DNA of 64,000 nt from Bog-473 sp036489775 (GCA_036489775.1 DASXFC010000034.1:1-64000); one strand, 5' to 3'. Shown: positions 34,426 to 42,856, counted from the first letter of the stretch. Notes: generated by a model not told the origin, from the letters alone. Numbers and translations are program-made.

Positions 34426-35148
34426 ATGGCCACCACACGCAACATCTCGTACGAAGCCGACGGACGGACGATGGTGGGGACTCTCGCCCTGCCCGACGGC
34501 GACGGTACGGACCAGCGACCGGGCGTGCTCGTCTGCCACGAGGGACCCGGGCTCGACGACCACGCCCGGGCGGTGGCGGCGCGCCTGGCGGACGAGCTCG
34601 GCTACGTCGCGTTCGCGCTCGACTACCAGGGCGGGGGCAAGCCGCTCGAGGATCGTGCGCAGATGATGGAGCGCATCGGCGAGTTCTACCGGGATCCGCT
34701 CCGGGTGCGCGACATCGGGATGGCCGGCCTGGAGATCCTGCTCCAAGAGCCGCGCACCGACCCCCAGCGGCTGGCGGCCATCGGGTACTGCTTCGGGGGC
34801 ACCCTCGCCCTCGAGCTGGCGCGCGGCGAGGCCGACCTGAAGGCGGTCGTGGGCTTCCACTCCGGGCTCGTGAGCGCCCGCCCGCAGGACGCCGAGAACA
34901 TCGTGGGCAAGGTGCTGGTCATGATCGGCGCCGACGACCCGATCGTGGACAACGCCCAGCGGCGGGCGTTCGAAGAGGAGATGACCGGCGGCGGCGTGGA
35001 CTGGCAGCTGGTGGTCTACGGGGGCGCCGTGCACTCGTTCACCAACCCGCGTGCGGCAAACGTCGACCTGCCCGGGATTGAGTATCACGAGCCATCCGAC
35101 CGGCGCTCGTGGCAGGCGATGCTCGACCTGTTCGCCGAGGTCCTCTGA
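34426..35148 (+). CDS. dienelactone hydrolase family protein
   Basis: A 240-residue alpha/beta hydrolase with the Cys-His-Asp arrangement of dienelactone hydrolases: nucleophile in IGYCFGG, acid in GADDPIV and His in AVHSFTNP. It probably hydrolyses a lactone or ester formed during ring degradation. ATG 34426 is chosen over upstream ATGs because a TACGGT -10 box precedes it by 6 nt. It is followed after 56 bp by the amidohydrolase in the same direction, with a palindromic operator between. Confidence 0.88.
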   Translation: MATTRNISYEADGRTMVGTLALPDGDGTDQRPGVLVCHEGPGLDDHARAVAARLADELGYVAFALDYQGGGKPLEDRAQMMERIGEFYRDPLRVRDIGMAGLEILLQEPRTDPQRLAAIGYCFGGTLALELARGEADLKAVVGFHSGLVSARPQDAENIVGKVLVMIGADDPIVDNAQRRAFEEEMTGGGVDWQLVVYGGAVHSFTNPRAANVDLPGIEYHEPSDRRSWQAMLDLFAEVL

Positions 35149-35173
35149 ACCGGTGCGGTGGGGCGGTCCGTAT

Positions 35174-35188
35174 CTGACGCCCCGTCAG
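35174..35188. promoter_or_regulatory. palindromic operator candidate CTGACG-CCC-CGTCAG
   Basis: A perfect 6-bp-arm palindrome, identical in its arms to the site at 19432. It ends 8 bp before the proposed -10 box TAACCT (35197-35202) of the amidohydrolase gene, where a bound repressor would block the -35 region. Confidence 0.65.
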
Positions 35189-35196
35189 GTCCGGAC

Positions 35197-35202
35197 TAAC
35201 CT
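35197..35202 (+). promoter_or_regulatory. -10 box (TAACCT) of a leaderless start
   Basis: TAACCT lies 2 nt before ATG 35205 and 8 nt before ATG 35211 of the amidohydrolase; by analogy with the other leaderless genes the second ATG fits better. Confidence 0.4.
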
Positions 35203-35204
35203 CG

Positions 35205-36413
35205 ATGCCCATGCCTGAGCCCCTGCCGAAGATCATCTCGGTCGACGACCACGTGGTCGAACCGCCCAACGTGTGGCAGGACCGGCTCCCGTCCAAGTAC
35301 GCCGAGGTGGGGCCGCGCGTGGTGCGGGCGCCGATGCCCGAGGTCGAGTTCCGCGGTGGGTCGCTCAAGGTCAAGGAGGGGTCCAAGGGCACGCCCGTCG
35401 ACTGGTGGTACTACGAGGACCTGAAGCGGCCGCTGCTGCGGGTCGACTCGGCGGTCGGCGTGCCTCGGGACGAGGTGACCATGAAGGGCGTGACCTACGA
35501 GGACATGCGGCCGGGCTCCTACGAGGTCAAGCCCCGGCTCGACGACATGGACGCCAACCACATCGAGGCGGCGCTGTGCTTTCCGACCTTCCCGCGCTTC
35601 TGCGGCCAGACGTTCACCGAGGCCAAGGACCACGAGCTCGGTCTGCTGTGCGTGAAGGCCTACAACGACTGGATGGTCGATGAGTGGTGCGGCGACTCGG
35701 GTGGCCGCCTGATCCCGCTGTGCCTGATCCCGCTGTGGGACGCCGAACTGGCGGCGGCCGAGGTGCGGCGCAACGCCGAGCGCGGCGTCCGTGCCGTGTG
35801 CTTCAGCGAGATCCCCCCGTTCCTGGGCCTGCCCAGCGTGCACGACCCCGACCACTACTGGGACCCGTTCTTCCGGGCCTGCGCGGAGACCCAGACCATC
35901 GTCAACATGCACATCGGGTCGTCTTCGAAGATGCCGTCGACGTCGGCGGACGCCCCGCCGGCCGTCGGTTCGACGCTGACGCACACGAACGCCACCTTCT
36001 CGCTCGTCGACTTCTTGTTCAGCGGCGTCTTCGTGCGGATCCCCGAGCTGAAGGTGGCCTACTCCGAGGGTCAGATCGGGTGGATCCCCTACATCTTGGA
36101 ACGGGCGGACCGGGTGTGGGAGGACAACCGCGGCTGGGGCGGCGTCGCCGACATTGTGCCGGAGAAGCCGTCGAGCTACTTCAAGGACCACGTGTGGGGG
36201 TGCTTCTTCGACGACGCGCACGGACTGAAGTCCGTCGACGAGATCGGCGAGGACAACATCACCTACGAGTCCGATTACCCGCACTCCGACTCGACCTGGC
36301 CGCGCACCCGCGAGATTGCCGAGGAGCAGATGGCGGACCTCACCGACGAGCAGCGCCGCAAGATCGTGCGGGGCAACGCGATCAAGCTGTTCGGCCTCGA
36401 CCTCGTCGCCTGA
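35205..36413 (+). CDS. amidohydrolase 2 family metal-dependent hydrolase
   Basis: A 402-residue TIM-barrel amidohydrolase (PF04909 type). Metal or substrate residues lie in IISVDDHVVEPPNVW near the N terminus, VNMHIGSSSK in the middle and YESDYPHSDSTWP near the C terminus. The family includes decarboxylases and hydrolases of ring-cleavage products. ATG 35211 may be the true start because it is correctly spaced from the -10 box. It stands between the dienelactone hydrolase and an acyl-CoA dehydrogenase pair, so a catabolic role is likely, but the substrate is unknown. Confidence 0.85.
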   Translation: MPMPEPLPKIISVDDHVVEPPNVWQDRLPSKYAEVGPRVVRAPMPEVEFRGGSLKVKEGSKGTPVDWWYYEDLKRPLLRVDSAVGVPRDEVTMKGVTYEDMRPGSYEVKPRLDDMDANHIEAALCFPTFPRFCGQTFTEAKDHELGLLCVKAYNDWMVDEWCGDSGGRLIPLCLIPLWDAELAAAEVRRNAERGVRAVCFSEIPPFLGLPSVHDPDHYWDPFFRACAETQTIVNMHIGSSSKMPSTSADAPPAVGSTLTHTNATFSLVDFLFSGVFVRIPELKVAYSEGQIGWIPYILERADRVWEDNRGWGGVADIVPEKPSSYFKDHVWGCFFDDAHGLKSVDEIGEDNITYESDYPHSDSTWPRTREIAEEQMADLTDEQRRKIVRGNAIKLFGLDLVA

Positions 36414-36423
36414 CGCGGCCCGG

Positions 36424-36441
36424 CACCCGCACCCGCACCCG
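36424..36441. repeat. CACCCG hexanucleotide repeat (3 copies)
   Basis: Three tandem CACCCG units lie in the 56-bp gap between the amidohydrolase and the acyl-CoA dehydrogenase pair; no function is evident. Confidence 0.5.
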
Positions 36442-36469
36442 GCTGAGCCGTCACTGATCCTTCTCGCGC

Positions 36470-37651
36470 ATGGATCTCCGCTACACCGCGTCCGAGCAGA
36501 CCTTCCGCAGTGAACTGCGCCGCTGGCTGGGCGCCTCGCTGCCGACGCTGGGCGCGCCACCGCCCCAGGACGACTGGCCGGCTCGCCGCGCCTACGACCT
36601 GCGCTGGCAGCGTCTCCTGTTCGAGGCCGGGTACGCCGGCGTCGACTGGCCGGCCGAGGGTGGCGGTCGGGGGGCGTCGCCCGTCGAGCAACTGATCTTC
36701 AAGGAGGAATGCGAACGGGCCGGGGCCCCCTACGTGGGCGTCAACTTCGTCGGCCTCCTCCATGCGGGTCCGACGATCATCGCTGAGGGCACACCCGCGC
36801 AGCGGGAGCGCTACCTCCCGGCCATCCTGCGCGGCGAGGAGGTCTGGTGCCAGGGCTTCAGCGAGCCCGACGCGGGGAGCGACTTGGCCTCACTGCGCAC
36901 CCGGGCCGTCCGCGACGGCGACGACTACGTGGTCACCGGGTCGAAGATCTGGACGTCGCACGCCGAGGTGGCCGACTACTGCGAGCTGCTCGTGCGCACC
37001 GGCGACGCCGGCAACCGCGGCATCAGCTGGTTGATCATGCCGATGGACTCGCCGGGCATTGAGATCCGGCCGTTGCGCACGATCGAAGGCACCACCGAGT
37101 TCGCCGAGCTGTTCCTCACCGACGTGCGCATCCCGGTGGCCAACCGGGTAGGCGACGAGAACGACGGGTGGCGGGTGACCATGGTCACGCTGTCCTTCGA
37201 GCGGGGGACGGCCTTCGTCGGCGAGCTCCTCGAGTCCATGCGCCTGCTCGGCGAGGTGCGTGCGGTGGCCAACCGTCTCGGGCTCCTCGGCGACGAGGGG
37301 CTGGAGCGGCGGATCGGCCACCTGGTAGCTGCGTTCGACGCGCTGTGGGCGCTGACCAAGCGCAACGTCTCGGAGGCGGCAAAGACCGGGGTCCCCGGCA
37401 TCGGCGGCTCGGTGTTCAAGTTGTCATTCTCGGAGCACGCGCAGGCCCTCGGCGACCTGGGCGTCGAGGTGCTCGACCGTGCCGCGCTCTGTGCAGACCC
37501 CCTCGACGGTCCCGACGGCGTCGCGTTGGGCAACGGGGAACTGCTGCACGCGTGGTTCAAGTCGATCAACCTGACGATCGCGGCCGGGACCTCGCAGGTC
37601 CAGAGGAACATCGTGGCCGAGCGCATCCTCGGCCTGCCCAGGGCGCGCTGA
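36470..37651 (+). CDS. acyl-CoA dehydrogenase, FAD-binding subunit of a second pair
   Basis: A 393-residue acyl-CoA dehydrogenase: WCQGFSEPDAGSDLASL, VTGSKIWTSHAEVADYC, EFAELFLTDVRIPVANRVG, VTLSFERGTAF and the C-terminal SQVQRNIVAERILGLPRAR. The glutamate in SFERG is at the position discussed as catalytic base in related FadE proteins. It overlaps the next gene by TGATG, forming a second alpha2beta2-type pair with the same order as that at 27917. Confidence 0.9.
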   Translation: MDLRYTASEQTFRSELRRWLGASLPTLGAPPPQDDWPARRAYDLRWQRLLFEAGYAGVDWPAEGGGRGASPVEQLIFKEECERAGAPYVGVNFVGLLHAGPTIIAEGTPAQRERYLPAILRGEEVWCQGFSEPDAGSDLASLRTRAVRDGDDYVVTGSKIWTSHAEVADYCELLVRTGDAGNRGISWLIMPMDSPGIEIRPLRTIEGTTEFAELFLTDVRIPVANRVGDENDGWRVTMVTLSFERGTAFVGELLESMRLLGEVRAVANRLGLLGDEGLERRIGHLVAAFDALWALTKRNVSEAAKTGVPGIGGSVFKLSFSEHAQALGDLGVEVLDRAALCADPLDGPDGVALGNGELLHAWFKSINLTIAAGTSQVQRNIVAERILGLPRAR

Positions 37652-38661
37652 TGGACTTCCGGGTCGGCGACAACCAGCGCGAGCTGGCCGACGGCATCCG
37701 CTCCATGCTGACCGGCCGGTTGCCGCTCGAGCACCTGCGGGCGCGCGAAGGCCAAGAGCGCGCCATCGCCGCCGACGACTGGGCGGCGCTCGGAGAGACC
37801 GGCGTCTTCGCGCTGACCTTGCCCGAGCCGATCGGGACCGGGCTTGGGCTCGCCGATGCGGCAATCGTCTTCGAGGAGCTGGGACGAGCGCTCGTGCCCG
37901 GCCCGCTCGTCGGTACGTTCCTGGCCGCGAGCGTCGGCGCCGTCAGCGGTGCGGCAGAGGGTCGCGCCCTGGTGGGTGTGCACACCGCGAGCCGGCAGGG
38001 GCCCGTGCTGGTCGAACACCTCGGTTCGCTGGACGCATTGCTCGTGCTGGACGGCGACGGCCCCGGCCAGCTGCTCGCGCCGGCGCCCATCGGAGGCGCC
38101 CACCGCCTGGAACACCCGCTCGATCCGCTGACCCCGCTCTGGAGTCTCGACGCGCTCCCCTTCGGCGGCACGGTGCCGGGCGACGACGGGCACCTGTGGC
38201 AGCGCGGCATGTTGCTCAGCGCCGCGCTGCAGGTGGGCCACGCGGTGGCGACACTCGAACTGGCGGTCGCCTACGCCAAGGAGCGCCAGCAGTTCGGCAA
38301 GCCGATCGGCTCGTTCCAGGCGGTGAAGCACATGTGCGCCGACATGCTGGTGCGCGCGGAAGTGGCGCGTGCCGGAGTGCACGCGGCGGCCTGCCTGTCC
38401 GACGCACCCGACGTCGTCGCATCAGAGGCCGAGACGGCCGGCTGTGCCCCGGGCCAGATGCTCGAACGGAGCCTCTCGGGTGCCAAGCTCATGGCCGACG
38501 AAGCCGCCCTCGCCAACGCGCGGACCGCCATCCAGGTCCACGGCGGCATGGGGTACACCTGGGAGGTGCCGCTCCATCTCCACCTCAAGCGGGCCCGCAT
38601 CCTCTCCACGAGCTTTGGGACCCCGGCCGACCTCTCGGCCGCCTTGGCCGCCTATGCCTGA
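37651..38661 (+). CDS. acyl-CoA dehydrogenase-like, partner subunit of a second pair
   Basis: A 336-residue acyl-CoA dehydrogenase homologue: RQQFGKPIGSFQAVKHMCADM and IQVHGGMGYTWEVPLHLHLKR, with a shortened central beta domain and no NEIQRN motif. It is the presumed non-FAD-retaining partner of the preceding subunit. ATG 37651 shares bases with the upstream stop. It is followed after 39 bp by an LLM-type oxidoreductase. Confidence 0.88.
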   Translation: MDFRVGDNQRELADGIRSMLTGRLPLEHLRAREGQERAIAADDWAALGETGVFALTLPEPIGTGLGLADAAIVFEELGRALVPGPLVGTFLAASVGAVSGAAEGRALVGVHTASRQGPVLVEHLGSLDALLVLDGDGPGQLLAPAPIGGAHRLEHPLDPLTPLWSLDALPFGGTVPGDDGHLWQRGMLLSAALQVGHAVATLELAVAYAKERQQFGKPIGSFQAVKHMCADMLVRAEVARAGVHAAACLSDAPDVVASEAETAGCAPGQMLERSLSGAKLMADEAALANARTAIQVHGGMGYTWEVPLHLHLKRARILSTSFGTPADLSAALAAYA

Positions 38662-38700
38662 GCGGGAGATGGCCCCGCCCGTCCGAACGGAGACACCGCG

Positions 38701-39684
38701 ATGACCGACCAGGCACAGCTCCCCGCCGACGTGGTGCGCGCCGTCCCCGAGGGACGCGTGGTCTACGGCATGCAACTGCCGATCCAGTCGCAGTCGACGC
38801 TGTATGTGGCCGACTGGGAGAAGGAGGCTGGACCGGCCGAGCTGGCCCGCATCGCCCGCGCGGCCGATGAGGCCGACTTCTTCTATCTCGGGGTCTGCGA
38901 CCACACGGCCATCCCGCGCCGCCTGGCCGACGCAATGGGCACGATCTGGTACGACACCACCGCGACGCTGGGTTGGCTGGCCGCGCTGACGACGCGCACC
39001 CACCTCCTCTCCCACGTGCTGATCCTCGCCCAGCGCCACCCGCTGCGGGCAGCCAAGGAGCTGTCGACATTGGACGCGCTTTCGGGGGGTCGCCTCATCG
39101 TCGGCGTCGGCGCAGGACACGTACCCGAGGAGTACGAGCTCTTGACCGGTGACTTCGCGGCGCGGGGCCGCCACACCGACGAGGCGGTCGCCGCGCTGGC
39201 CCGTTGCTTCACGGCGGAGTTCCCCGAACTCCCGGGCCCGCGCTTCCCCGCGCGCGACATGGGCCTTGCGCCGCGCCCGGTCCGCCAGCCGCGCCCGCCC
39301 ATCTGGATCGGCGGTTCGTCCCCGGCGGCCATCCGACGGACCGCCGCCTACGGCGACGGGTGGCTGCCCCAGGGCACGCGGCGGCGGGACCTGCCCGGGC
39401 AGATCGCCCGCCTGCGCGAGCTGCGCGACGAGTTGCGCGCCGGGGCGCCCGTCGACATCGGCACCATCGTCGAGCCCATCTACCTGAGTTCGAGCGGCTC
39501 GGGATGGGAACTGCCCGGCTGGGTGCTCACCGGATCGGCCGACGAGGTGGCGGGCTCGCTCGGCGAGCTGGTGGAGATGGGGGTGAACCACCTCCAGGTG
39601 CGTTTCATGGCCCGCAGCGTCGAAGAGTTCTGCGAGCAAACGGCTCGCTTCGGGGCCGAGGTGGGCCCCCTGCTGAACCACTGA
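38701..39684 (+). CDS. LLM-class (F420-dependent type) oxidoreductase
   Basis: A 327-residue luciferase-like monooxygenase-fold protein: YLGVCDHTAIPR, TRTHLLSHVLILAQRHPLRAAKEL, LDALSGGRLIVGVGAGHVPEEY, and PPIWIGGSSPAAIRRTAAYGDGWLP. In actinobacteria this subfamily mostly uses F420 rather than FMN; an F420 enzyme (Rv3520c) accompanies the ltp genes in the mycobacterial steroid cluster. The start ATG 38701 has CGGAGAC upstream. The substrate is unknown. Confidence 0.88.
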   Translation: MTDQAQLPADVVRAVPEGRVVYGMQLPIQSQSTLYVADWEKEAGPAELARIARAADEADFFYLGVCDHTAIPRRLADAMGTIWYDTTATLGWLAALTTRTHLLSHVLILAQRHPLRAAKELSTLDALSGGRLIVGVGAGHVPEEYELLTGDFAARGRHTDEAVAALARCFTAEFPELPGPRFPARDMGLAPRPVRQPRPPIWIGGSSPAAIRRTAAYGDGWLPQGTRRRDLPGQIARLRELRDELRAGAPVDIGTIVEPIYLSSSGSGWELPGWVLTGSADEVAGSLGELVEMGVNHLQVRFMARSVEEFCEQTARFGAEVGPLLNH

Positions 39685-39698
39685 GCCACCCCCAGCCA

Positions 39699-39704
39699 TA
39701 GGCT
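39699..39704 (+). promoter_or_regulatory. -10 box (TAGGCT) of a leaderless start
   Basis: TAGGCT ends 6 nt before GTG 39711. The GGAGGC in between is too close to the start to serve as a ribosome-binding site, so a leaderless transcript is likely. Confidence 0.45.
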
Positions 39705-39710
39705 GGAGGC

Positions 39711-40391
39711 GTGGTCGTCTTCTCTTACGTCGTGGGCGTACTGGTGCTCACTTTTGTCTTGCTGCGGCAGATCCGGGTGGTCCCGGTCCCGCGCGCGTAC
39801 GTACCCCGCCTGCCGTTGGTCCTGGGCGTCATCGGCCTCTTCACCATGACGGGGTACGCGGGCGATCACCACGTCACCTCGGGCGCCTGGGGCTGGGTCG
39901 TCGCCACCTTGGTGGTCGGCGCCATCGGCGTCGGCGCGTTGCGCGGGTTGTCCATGCGGGTCTGGGACAGCAACGGGTGGGTGGTGCGTCAGGGCAACGT
40001 CGTGACGATGGCCCTGTGGCTGGTCTCCTTGCTCGTGCACTTCGGCGGCGACGTCCTGGGCGATCACGCCGGCGGGGCCGGGCTGGTCGGGTCCAGCTTC
40101 CTGCTCTACCTCGGGCTCACCCTGGCCGTGCAGCAGTACGTGGTGTTCCGGCGAGCCCAGCCCATGTGGGCCCGACTCGGCCCGAACGCCGGCCGCCCGC
40201 TCGTCGTGAACTTCTCGCAGGGACCGGGCGCGTTCTTCGCCACCTTTCGCACCGGGGCGCCCGCGCAACACGGACCGGCTGGCTGGGGGGCGACCCCGAC
40301 GCCGGCGCCGCACGACCCCAACGTGATCGACGTCGAAGTGGTCGAGGACGACGAGGACCACGGCCCGCCCGAGCTCCACGCGCCGCGCTGA
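39711..40391 (+). CDS. multi-helix membrane protein of unknown function
   Basis: 226 residues with about five hydrophobic helices (VVFSYVVGVLVLTFVLL, LPLVLGVIGLFTMTGY, WGWVVATLVVGAIGVGAL, VVTMALWLVSLLVHFGG, SFLLYLGLTLAVQQYVVF) and a disordered acidic/proline C terminus (DVEVVEDDEDHGPP). It may be of the DUF1453 type, but I do not assign it firmly. It lies between the LLM oxidoreductase and the histidine phosphatase, in the same direction. Confidence 0.7.
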   Translation: MVVFSYVVGVLVLTFVLLRQIRVVPVPRAYVPRLPLVLGVIGLFTMTGYAGDHHVTSGAWGWVVATLVVGAIGVGALRGLSMRVWDSNGWVVRQGNVVTMALWLVSLLVHFGGDVLGDHAGGAGLVGSSFLLYLGLTLAVQQYVVFRRAQPMWARLGPNAGRPLVVNFSQGPGAFFATFRTGAPAQHGPAGWGATPTPAPHDPNVIDVEVVEDDEDHGPPELHAPR

Positions 40392-40398
40392 TCGTTCC

Positions 40399-40404
40399 TA
40401 CACT
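40399..40404 (+). promoter_or_regulatory. -10 box (TACACT) of a leaderless start
   Basis: TACACT lies 8 nt before GTG 40413 of the histidine phosphatase gene, with no Shine-Dalgarno in the gap. Confidence 0.45.
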
Positions 40405-40412
40405 CGGCGGCC

Positions 40413-41078
40413 GTGACGTCGCCACGAAGCTTCAGCCAGCGCCCCTACGTCGGGCCCCCGGGCTCGACCGAGCTGGTCCTGGTGCGCCACGGCGCGTCAG
40501 CGGACTCGATTGAGGGCGAAACCTTCGAGCTGGTCGAGGGCCAGGGTGACCCGCCGCTCTCGGACGTCGGGCGCCACCAAGCCGAACTGGTGGCGGCGCG
40601 ACTCGGTCACGAGCTCTTCGACGGCCTGTATGTCAGTACCTTGCGGCGCACGGCCGAGACAGGGGCCCCGTTGGTCGACCGGACCGGGATGACCCCGGTC
40701 GTCGACGCTGACCTACGCGAGGTGTTCCTGGGTGAGTGGGAGGGTGGGCTGCTGCGCCAGAAGGCGGCGGACCACGACCCGCTGCTCGAACAGGTCTTCG
40801 CCGAGCAGCGCTGGGACGTGATCCCGGGCGCCGAGTCGCGCGAGGTGTTCGGCGGGCGTCTCCGGCGAGCCGTCGAGCGGATCACGGCGACCCACCCGGG
40901 TGGTCGGGTGGTCGTCTTCAGCCACGGGGCCGCCATCGGCGAGGTTTTGGCGCAGGCCACCCGATCCGACCCTTTTGCCTTCCTTGGGGCTGACAACGCA
41001 TCGATCTCCAAGGTCGTGGTCACGGGCGAGCGCTGGGTCTTGCGTGGCTACAACGACACGTCCCACCTGACCGGGTGA
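40413..41078 (+). CDS. histidine phosphatase (phosphoglycerate mutase-like)
   Basis: A 221-residue branch-1 histidine phosphatase. The catalytic motif is LVLVRHGAS, the acid is in REVFLGEWEGG, the second His is in VVVFSHGAAIGE, and STLRRTAETG is present. It removes phosphate from small molecules or nucleotides; the specific substrate cannot be inferred. A GTG start at 40413 follows a TACACT box. Confidence 0.9.
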   Translation: MTSPRSFSQRPYVGPPGSTELVLVRHGASADSIEGETFELVEGQGDPPLSDVGRHQAELVAARLGHELFDGLYVSTLRRTAETGAPLVDRTGMTPVVDADLREVFLGEWEGGLLRQKAADHDPLLEQVFAEQRWDVIPGAESREVFGGRLRRAVERITATHPGGRVVVFSHGAAIGEVLAQATRSDPFAFLGADNASISKVVVTGERWVLRGYNDTSHLTG

Positions 41079-41091
41079 TCCGTCCTTCGCC

Positions 41092-41319
41092 ATGGGACCG
41101 AAGGGCAGGCACCCTCGCAAGCCGAAGCAAAAGCTGCCCCCGGTGCCCGACTACATGCGGTACACGGGCGGGGGACGGCGCTACTGGCGGCTGGGCGGGC
41201 CGCTGACCCGCACCAACGAGAAGGAGGCCATGGCGGCGCAGCGGAGCCGGCCGCCGGGTCGACTGGGCCGTTTCGTGCTGCACCTCCTGGGCCAGAAGCC
41301 GGGGCCGCCGCCGGCTTAG
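41092..41319 (+). CDS. small basic protein of unknown function
   Basis: 75 residues, strongly basic, with KGRHPRKPKQKLPP at the N terminus and a Pro-rich end. There is no recognised domain, signal or helix. It starts 14 bp after the phosphatase stop, in the same direction, and its stop shares bases with the convergent gene (TTAG), which argues for a real gene, but the evidence is thin. Confidence 0.5.
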   Translation: MGPKGRHPRKPKQKLPPVPDYMRYTGGGRRYWRLGGPLTRTNEKEAMAAQRSRPPGRLGRFVLHLLGQKPGPPPA

Positions 41320-41609
41320 GCCCGCGCGGCCTCGATGTCATCGAGCGACAGCTCGGCCGTGACGTGGCCGCCGCACTGCGCACAGTCACCGGTGTGGCGC
41401 CACGACCTGATGAGCCGCGTGCCTTCGGGGTTCAACAGGACGGTAAAGGCCTCCGAGTCGTCGGCCGCCTCCAGGCCGAAGTACGGACGCCACTCGGTGA
41501 AGACGGCGCGACTGTCCACCTCGATCCCCTTGAGGATCCGCCGGAACCGCATGTGTGCAGCGTCGAACACCCAGGTGCTGTTGCAGGACTCGAAGACGGT
41601 CGGGGCCAC
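41316..41609 (-). CDS. small zinc-ligand-containing protein of unknown function
   Basis: 97 residues from GTG 41609: SCNSTWVFDAAHMRFRRILKG, then WRPYFGLEA and a pair of cysteines in GDCAQCGGHV. The frame remains open and protein-like upstream to about 41678 (VFIWRGQYFF reads directly into the start), without an ATG, GTG or TTG, so the true N terminus is uncertain. I do not recognise the family with confidence. The stop shares bases with the small basic protein's stop. Confidence 0.65.
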   Translation of the reverse strand: MAPTVFESCNSTWVFDAAHMRFRRILKGIEVDSRAVFTEWRPYFGLEAADDSEAFTVLLNPEGTRLIRSWRHTGDCAQCGGHVTAELSLDDIEAARA

Positions 41610-41672
41610 AAAGAAATACTGCCCCCGCCAGATAAAGACCCCATCAGAATCGTGTTGTCGTTGTATGACGAT

Positions 41673-41682
41673 CTGACGTCAG
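41673..41682. promoter_or_regulatory. palindrome CTGACGTCAG upstream of the 41609 gene
   Basis: A perfect 10-bp palindrome with the same TGACG/CGTCA half-sites as the three spaced operators but without spacer. It lies about 65 bp upstream of GTG 41609. A shared regulator is possible but unsupported. Confidence 0.3.
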
Positions 41683-41709
41683 GCGAGCCTGCGATGGATG
41701 CGCGAGGGC

Positions 41710-42792
41710 TCAGCGCCGGAGCGGGTGGGCACTGAAGAAGTTCCACATGATCTTGTCGGCGTTGATGGCCATCGTCGTGGTCCCCACTTCCTTCGACTTG
41801 CTATCGAGCACGCTGCCCGGCCAGGTGTGCCCACCACCGCGGATGCGGTAGAGGTCAACCGAGTTGCCCTTGGGGCAGGCATAGGAGATCAGCGCCACGT
41901 TCTTCGCCACGACGCGGGTGGTGGAGGTCGACGCGCAATCGTCGCGCTTGGCCCAGGCGGCAGTGATCTTGGGGATGGACGGTCCCGAGGTCGACTGCGG
42001 GACGTTGTTGCCCAGCAATTGGCTGATCGTGCCCTTGGTTCCCGGCGGGAGCGGGAGCTTGTAGGCCAGGGCTCCGAGCCCGCCGGTGTAGGAGACCAAG
42101 GGGTCGCTCGTCCCGTGGAACGCGACGACGGGCACGGGGCGCGACGCGTTGCAGTGAGCCGGGTTCGCGACGCCGGATACCGGTGCGATGGCCGCCACCT
42201 GGGTGGCGTCCGCACACGCGAGGACCGACGCCATAATGGCCCCGTTCGAATACCCGGTCACGAAGACCCGGTTCTGATCGACGCACAGACTCGATGTCAC
42301 GTTGGTCAGCACCCCTCGCAAGAAGGCGAGATCCTTGCTCTTGAATCCGGTCTGCCAGTACGGGATGCGGCGTGCCACTTGTGGGGTGATCGTGATGAAG
42401 CCGTCTCGGTTGCCGTATGTCCCCAGCTGGGTCACCGTGAGCATGTCGGCGGCCGATACGTCGTAGCCGTGCAGATCCACCACGACGGGCAAAGGCGTTC
42501 GCCCGGTGTAGGAGGAGGGCAGCTGTCGGATGTAGCCGCCCGAGTCACCGCCGGCCTTCATGTACTGGATGGTCGTTCCCGGCTTGGGCTGTCGCGCCTC
42601 CTGGCACCCGGACGAGTTGCTGGCGGGTACCGGCATCGAAGTGGTCGTGGTGGGTGGGGTCGTCGTCGTCGATGCGGCGGTGGCCGAGTCCATCGGGACG
42701 ACAAGCGCGACGGTCAGGACGCCCGCTGAGACCAGTCCCGAGCACACGGCCAGGCGCCAGGGGGGCGCTCGTCTGTCCTGGTCTGCGGTCAT
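41710..42792 (-). CDS. secreted PHB depolymerase / feruloyl esterase-like protein (LpqC type)
   Basis: A 360-residue exported alpha/beta hydrolase: an N-terminal signal region (LAVCSGLVSAGVLTVALVV), a Thr/Pro linker, then VVVDLHGYDVSAADM, nucleophile Ser in VFVTGYSNGAIMAS, Asp in FHGTSDPLVSY and His in GGGHTWPG. It belongs to the polyhydroxybutyrate depolymerase/LpqC esterase group and probably cleaves extracellular polyesters or hydroxycinnamate esters. ATG 42792 has AGAAGGAG upstream. An inverted repeat CGAATC-AATCC-GATTCG lies 48-64 bp before the start. Confidence 0.85.
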   Translation of the reverse strand: MTADQDRRAPPWRLAVCSGLVSAGVLTVALVVPMDSATAASTTTTPPTTTTSMPVPASNSSGCQEARQPKPGTTIQYMKAGGDSGGYIRQLPSSYTGRTPLPVVVDLHGYDVSAADMLTVTQLGTYGNRDGFITITPQVARRIPYWQTGFKSKDLAFLRGVLTNVTSSLCVDQNRVFVTGYSNGAIMASVLACADATQVAAIAPVSGVANPAHCNASRPVPVVAFHGTSDPLVSYTGGLGALAYKLPLPPGTKGTISQLLGNNVPQSTSGPSIPKITAAWAKRDDCASTSTTRVVAKNVALISYACPKGNSVDLYRIRGGGHTWPGSVLDSKSKEVGTTTMAINADKIMWNFFSAHPLRR

Positions 42793-42839
42793 TGCTCCTT
42801 CTAAGCGGGTTACCGGTCGATGTCGGCGATGGTACCGGC

Positions 42840-42856
42840 CGAATCAATCCGATTCG
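42840..42856. promoter_or_regulatory. inverted repeat CGAATC-N5-GATTCG
   Basis: Perfect 6-bp arms with a 5-bp spacer, 48 bp upstream of the esterase start at 42792 and after the end of the FtsH-like gene. It may be an operator or a short hairpin. Confidence 0.3.

Noticed and set aside
33202..35088. A 628-residue leftward frame spanning the lipoprotein and the dienelactone hydrolase
   Set aside because: Only the part from ATG 34383 has a signal peptide and lipobox; the rest is antisense to the dienelactone hydrolase.
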